Assembly (NCBI GenBank): GCA_964529415.1
Contig: CAZGWD010000002.1
Coordinates: 1-64,000, forward strand
Direction of reading: 5' to 3'
DNA: 64,000 nt
DNA from: CAYMPH01 sp964529415
GTDB lineage: Bacteria; Spirochaetota; UBA4802; UBA5550
How positions within the stretch are numbered: the first letter of the stretch is position 1; each line of letters starts with the position of its first letter. The translations under genes were made by a program, and so were the position numbers. Below the pieces are notes generated by a model, which saw only the letters and a list, made by a program, of their open reading frames with translations, made no database searches and was not told the DNA's origin. Shown here in pieces: positions 59,858-64,000 of the stretch.

Positions 59858-61120
59858 ATGAATAAAAAAATAATTAATTTATTCTTGTTGATAGGTTTTT
59901 CATTATTTATTTTTAACGCATGCACAATAAAAGATGATTCCAATACGGCTTCATCTTCCACAATAATCGCATCAGGGATTTCTGATTTTGAATATAAAAA
60001 TACCGGCTCTGCTATTATTATAACAAAATATATCGGCTCAGGCACTGATGTGACAATCCCCTCCACTATTGACAATAAACCTGTTACTGCAATCGGAGAT
60101 TCAACATTTGAAAATTGCTCAAAGATCACAAATATAAACATTCCATCAACTATTACACATATTGGAAATAGTGCTTTTTACAGTTGTACCAGCCTCTCAA
60201 ATGTAAATATTCCATCGAGTGTTATTTCAATAGGAAATTCTGCATTTGCTTTATGTGAAAGTCTTAAAAGTATAAATATATTTTCGGGTATTACTACCAT
60301 TGGAGATTTTGCATTTTGGGGATGTACCAGTCTTACAAGATTAGATATTCCTGCAGGAGTTTTTTCAATTGGAAACTATGCAGTTGCTCATTGCACTGGC
60401 CTAAAAAACATATCTATTGGTTCTGGTGTTACTTCCATTGGAAAAGGTGTATTTTTAAATTGTACAGGCCTCATAAGTATAATTTTACCTTATACAGTGG
60501 TTTCTATCGGAAAAAATGCATTTGAAAACTGCATCAATCTCAACAGTATTAATATTCCAGCAGGTGTTACTTCAATAGAAGATCAGACATTTTCAAATTG
60601 TGCCGGTCTCACCAGTATTAATATTCCATCAAGTGTTATTTCCATCGGAGACTATGCTTTTTCAGAATGCAAAAATCTGGAAAATGTTATTATCAATCAT
60701 GGTGTTTCCAGAATTGGAGACTATTCGTTTAAAAATTGTTTTAAACTTATTGAAATTACAATACCTGCAAGTGTTACTTCAGTTGGAGCCTATGCGTTTT
60801 ATAATTGTACCGGGCTTTCAATTATTAATATTCTCTCGGATGATATTTACATAGAAGATTTTGCTTTTGCTTTTTGCATTAGTCTTTCAAGTTTGGATAT
60901 ACCGGCAGGTGTTAAATCTATTGGAGACTGCTCATTTTATAATTGTAAAAAATTATCTATTGTTACTTTATATTCCAAAATTCCGCCGGCTCTCGATGGA
61001 GTAGATGTTTTCACTTCTTCCCTTTCCAGTCTGGAGATAAGAGTGCCTGCAGATTATTTAAATGATTATCAAAAATCCGCTTACTGGTTAAGCTATGCAG
61101 ATAAAATTGTCGGTTATTGA
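59858..61120 (+). CDS. BspA-like leucine-rich-repeat lipoprotein
   Basis: A 420-residue lipoprotein (FNAC lipobox, Cys22) followed by about 14 tandem repeats of roughly 23 residues with the TpLRR/LRR_5 pattern (examples: FENCSKITNINIPSTITHIGNSAF, shortened here; repeat ends GxxAFxxCxxL). LRR_5 proteins of Treponema and Bacteroides stand on the cell surface and bind host or matrix proteins or other cells. The repeats give an extended solenoid; a short C-terminal cap ends ADKIVGY. It stands alone, with its own promoter. Confidence 0.93.
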   Translation: MNKKIINLFLLIGFSLFIFNACTIKDDSNTASSSTIIASGISDFEYKNTGSAIIITKYIGSGTDVTIPSTIDNKPVTAIGDSTFENCSKITNINIPSTITHIGNSAFYSCTSLSNVNIPSSVISIGNSAFALCESLKSINIFSGITTIGDFAFWGCTSLTRLDIPAGVFSIGNYAVAHCTGLKNISIGSGVTSIGKGVFLNCTGLISIILPYTVVSIGKNAFENCINLNSINIPAGVTSIEDQTFSNCAGLTSINIPSSVISIGDYAFSECKNLENVIINHGVSRIGDYSFKNCFKLIEITIPASVTSVGAYAFYNCTGLSIINILSDDIYIEDFAFAFCISLSSLDIPAGVKSIGDCSFYNCKKLSIVTLYSKIPPALDGVDVFTSSLSSLEIRVPADYLNDYQKSAYWLSYADKIVGY

Positions 61121-61211
61121 TATTGTTATTTCCAGAAAACTGCGAGAAGAAAATAAAAAGTTTTTTTTAAATCTCTGCTGTTTTTAAGACAGGTTGCATT
61201 TTATTCTTAAT

Positions 61212-61247
61212 TTAAGCCATCTTTAAATGTACTTAAAGATGGCTTAA
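61212..61247. terminator. 15-bp perfect hairpin between convergent genes
   Basis: TTAAGCCATCTTTAA (61212-61226) is the reverse complement of 61233-61247, with a 6-nt loop. It lies between the ends of the LRR gene and the propeller-like lipoprotein gene and probably serves both. Confidence 0.8.
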
Positions 61248-61284
61248 ATTTAATCTGGTAATTTCTGTTAAAATTTTATTATAT

Positions 61285-62472
61285 CTATTCGTTACCGTTA
61301 ACGTCGAGTTTTATAAGGTAAAGATCATTTCCATAATTCAGGTTCGTGTATGTGTATCCAAGCACGCAGAAACCGCCGTCACTCGCAAGGTTCACGCTCT
61401 GGGCAAGATTGTTATCCGCATCGCCGAAAGTGTGCGACCAGAGCTGCGTTCCATATGCATCGATTTTCACCACCCATGCATCAGCCTTAAGATTGTCGCT
61501 GTTGCTGCCGTAAGATCTTGTCTCGCCTGCGAATATGAATGAGCCGTCTGCAAGCTGTTTGATCGAATTAGCTTTATCAAACCTTGTGCCGCCGAATTCC
61601 CTGTTCCAAACTTCATTTCCTGCTGCATCAAGCTTCACAATCACTGCGTGCCCTTTTCCGCCATTCATAGTCCAGTCGTCTGTTGAGTAGCCTGCAATTG
61701 CGCAGCCGCCGTCATTTGTGCGTATAACTGATGCTGCAAAATCGTCTCTGCTGCCTCCAATGGTTTTTTGCCATAGGACTTCGCCGTTTGCATTGATTTT
61801 AACTACAGCCATATCAGCAGACCCGTCAACACCTGCATAAACTGCTGTATTGCCTGCCAGAATAAATCCTCCATCAGAACTAACTGTTACAGAATTTGCC
61901 GCTCCGTAGCCATAGGTTTTTGCCCAGATGACATTGCCTGCTGTGTCCAGACGGAAAGCTCTCATGCCCGTTTCATCGAAGGTGTGGGTATAGCCTGCAA
62001 CTATGTAACCGCCGTCGCTGAGCTGGTGAATTTCGTAAGCTCCGTCCCTCTGGGCTCCGCCGTAGGTTTTTGCCCACTGCTGAACGCCGTTTGCGTCAAG
62101 TTTCATCACCCAGAAATCACATCTGTTTCCGTTTTCATCAGCAGTGCCGAAGGATTCAGTTTCTCCTGCTACAATGTAGCCTCCATCCTTTGTCTGCTCG
62201 ATAGAGCGTGCCCATTCGTATCCTGTTCCTCCGTAGGTTTTCGACCACAAGATCGAACCGGAGGTATTAATTTTTGCAATATAAAAATCCATAGAATTGC
62301 TTTTTGTACCTGTTGCTCCTGCAACGATGTAGTTGCCGTCAGATGCCTGCTGAACAGAATGTCCGTACTGGTCATAGGATATATTCAGTTCTTTCTCTCC
62401 ATTGTAATCGCATGCGGTCATGGATACAGCTGTGACAAGAGAAGCAAAAGCCAGAAATAATTTGTTATTCAT
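61285..62472 (-). CDS. repeat lipoprotein, six-bladed beta-propeller-like
   Basis: A 395-residue lipoprotein (MTAC lipobox, Cys21). The mature part is six or seven near-copies of a roughly 50-residue unit ending in the pattern GxxxWxKTYGG followed by DGGYIVAGxT (for example LDANGVQQWAKTYGGAQRDG). This is the layout of bacterial surface propellers of the type found in environmental anaerobes, often as extracellular repeat proteins. No function is assigned. Codon usage is markedly GC-richer than in the LRR gene next to it. It diverges from the outer-membrane-like gene at 62682. Confidence 0.8.
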   Translation of the reverse strand: MNNKLFLAFASLVTAVSMTACDYNGEKELNISYDQYGHSVQQASDGNYIVAGATGTKSNSMDFYIAKINTSGSILWSKTYGGTGYEWARSIEQTKDGGYIVAGETESFGTADENGNRCDFWVMKLDANGVQQWAKTYGGAQRDGAYEIHQLSDGGYIVAGYTHTFDETGMRAFRLDTAGNVIWAKTYGYGAANSVTVSSDGGFILAGNTAVYAGVDGSADMAVVKINANGEVLWQKTIGGSRDDFAASVIRTNDGGCAIAGYSTDDWTMNGGKGHAVIVKLDAAGNEVWNREFGGTRFDKANSIKQLADGSFIFAGETRSYGSNSDNLKADAWVVKIDAYGTQLWSHTFGDADNNLAQSVNLASDGGFCVLGYTYTNLNYGNDLYLIKLDVNGNE

Positions 62473-62623
62473 TTAAAACTCCACTGTTTATTATTAAGAT
62501 GCGTGCAATAAATTGACATGACTGTTTTAAAGCAAATAAGTTTTTAAATTGATAAAAAAATTATAAAACCGTCCGGATGGAGGGATGCGGAAGATATTTC
62601 AAAAATAAAATCAATTAACATTC

Positions 62624-62652
62624 TTGACAGACAGATATTTATGTTTTAATAT
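62624..62652 (+). promoter_or_regulatory. promoter for the outer-membrane-like protein gene
   Basis: Consensus TTGACA (62624-62629), 17-base spacer and TAATAT (62647-62652). The start codon is 30 nt downstream, with AAGGTG before it. Confidence 0.7.
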
Positions 62653-62681
62653 AATTATTATGCTTATAGATAAGGTGTAGC

Positions 62682-63611
62682 ATGAAACTCAAAGTTTCAG
62701 TATACTCTCATAACTTGAACAAAGAGGTGCAATTCCATAGTCTGCTCCTATTATTGCTCTTGTTCATGTTTTTAACGGGAACCATGAATCTATTAGCAAA
62801 TGATTTTTACGAACCTCTGGCTATTGATGATCCGCTAAATGAATCATTTGGAACCAAAGTACCGGAATATCCGTTCATGACAGGCGGCTACGGTGAATTG
62901 GCCTGGAATTATCATTGTATATCTTCCACAACAGAGGATATCTGGAACCTTCATACCACAGTTGCCTTTACACTTTTCCGCTGGAAAGATGATTTTGCAT
63001 TATCCATCTATTATGGTTCATGGCTTCTGACTGCTCCATTTAAACCTGGCGATCAGGTTGTAAATGTCATGCGTTTCTGGATGTCTGCAGTAGAATTTGA
63101 CTACGGAATTAACATGGCTGTAAAAGCGGGGCCTCTCCACATTACTTTCGAGTATTCCAGAACCAGCCAGCATCCACTGACACCTGGTTTTTCTGAGGTT
63201 TCAACCGATGTTGTAAAATTGGGTCTGGTACTGCCGCGTGCACGTCTTGGGGATTTTGATGGCAGATTTTTCATACGTGGAGGATATGTCGATCTCTTTG
63301 ATTTCTGGCAAAGCAAAATCCCCAAACCGCGTCTTTCCGGCATAATCACCGCCGGCACTGAATCATCCTATCGCCTGCTTCCATGGCTGAAAATTTTTAT
63401 AAATGCCTCGCTTGATTTGAACATTACCCGCATGTCCACAGCGGATATTGCAGGACGGGCAGAAATCGGCTTAAGTGTCGGCACCGGACCACCTGCACTT
63501 GACATCTACTTTGAAATATCAGGATCTCCGGATACAGAGGAAATCCTCAACCGGCCCACTCCGTCTTTTCTTGCCGGATTCGGCATTCGCATGAAAGTCG
63601 GATGGCCTTGA
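62682..63611 (+). CDS. exported protein, likely outer-membrane beta-barrel
   Basis: A 309-residue protein with an N-terminal hydrophobic segment (about 20-40) that serves as signal peptide. The mature part alternates hydrophobic and polar residues in strands with many aromatic residues, as in outer-membrane barrels (for example FALSIYYGSWLL, MSAVEFDYGI, HITFEYSRT), and ends with FGIRMKVGWP, resembling a terminal strand although Phe is not the last residue. I do not recognise its family. A strong promoter precedes it. Confidence 0.65.
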   Translation: MKLKVSVYSHNLNKEVQFHSLLLLLLLFMFLTGTMNLLANDFYEPLAIDDPLNESFGTKVPEYPFMTGGYGELAWNYHCISSTTEDIWNLHTTVAFTLFRWKDDFALSIYYGSWLLTAPFKPGDQVVNVMRFWMSAVEFDYGINMAVKAGPLHITFEYSRTSQHPLTPGFSEVSTDVVKLGLVLPRARLGDFDGRFFIRGGYVDLFDFWQSKIPKPRLSGIITAGTESSYRLLPWLKIFINASLDLNITRMSTADIAGRAEIGLSVGTGPPALDIYFEISGSPDTEEILNRPTPSFLAGFGIRMKVGWP

Positions 63612-63684
63612 AGTATACATGTATATCAGAAATTAAATATAATACCTGACTTTACGCAAGATATCAGCAAACGTTAATTAAATT

Positions 63685-64000
63685 TTACCAGTACTTTGGA
63701 TATTTCGCATCTCTGGTTAAATTATTATAAACCAATGCCACTACTACCAGTATCATGGAACCGGCAAGTGTTGGAAATATTACAAAACTCCACGATGGAA
63801 GAGTAAGAAAAACAATAACCGGATTTGATCCAGCAGGCGGATGCACTGTACGGGTTAGCATCATTATACCAATTGAAACTGCAACTGACAATGAAACCAC
63901 CCACCAGAATGCGCCAAATGTATAAATAAAAGAAAGGCCTACAACAGAACTAATAACATGACCAAATACAACATTTCTCGGTTGAGAGAATGGAACGTCC
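63685..64000 (-). CDS. HPP-family membrane protein (N-terminus outside window)
   Basis: The minus strand encodes 105 residues running off the window end. The motif QPRNVVFGHVISSVVGL, here near the beginning, and THPPAG-type HPPAGSNP are characteristic of the HPP family of four-helix membrane proteins, implicated in nitrite transport in chloroplasts and cyanobacteria. The three or four helices and the C-terminus are complete; the first helix is missing. Substrate in bacteria of this kind is not known. Confidence 0.85.
   Translation of the reverse strand, partial: DVPFSQPRNVVFGHVISSVVGLSFIYTFGAFWWVVSLSVAVSIGIMMLTRTVHPPAGSNPVIVFLTLPSWSFVIFPTLAGSMILVVVALVYNNLTRDAKYPKYW

Noticed and set aside
59858..61120. 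DNA repeat array in the LRR gene
   Set aside because: The repetition comes from tandem LRR_5 protein repeats of about 23 residues; the DNA is diverged between units.
61285..62472. CRISPR or simple-repeat explanation for the repeats in the minus-strand gene
   Set aside because: The repeats are protein-level units of roughly 50 residues in one open frame with a lipoprotein signal, not short DNA repeats with spacers.

Overview
The window reads as chromosomal DNA of a low-GC, Gram-negative, anaerobic bacterium. Lipoproteins with lipoboxes, a TolC-like channel, a metal-efflux RND pump, and a likely beta-barrel protein point to an outer membrane. Two sets of oxygen-sensitive ASKHA activase / 2-hydroxyacyl-CoA dehydratase-type proteins and a CooC-type ATPase point to anaerobic life. 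The density of PAS, PP2C (SpoIIE-type), 7TMR-DISM and hybrid-kinase proteins, plus a BspA-like leucine-rich-repeat lipoprotein, fits an uncultivated member of the Spirochaetota best. That assignment is an inference without a marker gene (no rRNA, tRNA or ribosomal protein gene was seen).

Layout. 1-15 kb: a GIY-YIG fragment at the edge, a short-chain dehydrogenase, a 1426-residue double-activase fusion, an MMPL/RND exporter, a hybrid histidine kinase, a chemotaxis receptor, and an aminotransferase with a secreted partner. 15-25 kb: an SH3 protein, a Fur-family regulator, an ICMT-like methyltransferase, two tandem SGNH-MBOAT O-acyltransferases (one lacking both conserved MBOAT histidines), RidA and a secreted lipase. 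25-36 kb: signalling and envelope genes (PAS-PP2C, TerC, hydrolase, TerB-like protein) and a minus-strand run of 7TMR-DISM-PP2C, branched-chain-type binding protein and hybrid kinase. 36-42 kb: a CzcA-type pump and TolC-like channel with no adaptor gene, a small Cys/His-bearing protein, and behind it the C-terminal remnant of a second Fur-family gene. 42-54 kb: EamA transporter, SPFH protein, 7TMR-DISM-AraC regulator, PpiC lipoprotein, a secreted possible permuted NlpC/P60 protein, a PKD protein, an Lgt-like/CPBP fusion and a 7TM-PAS-PP2C protein. 54-59.7 kb: a compact six-gene operon described below. 59.8-64 kb: LRR lipoprotein, six-bladed propeller-type lipoprotein, outer-membrane-like protein and a partial HPP-family protein.

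The most unusual unit is 53951-59725. It has two HgdB/BcrB-BcrC-type subunits, two BcrA/BcrD-type ASKHA activases (the second with a degraded GGQD motif), a 258-residue protein that resembles the middle domain of the acetyl-CoA synthase beta subunit and stops just after a Cys-rich motif like the start of the A-cluster site, and a CooC-type ATPase with the C-Y-C metal motif. This joins a benzoyl-CoA-reductase / double-cubane-cluster machinery to parts of the Ni/CO maturation machinery. No substrate-specific gene lies nearby, so the reaction is unknown.

No intergenic stretch exceeds 300 bases. The longest (8281-8564, 15109-15369, 20308-20594, 23445-23742) hold only the repeats and signals listed, or nothing recognisable (8281-8564 and 23445-23742).
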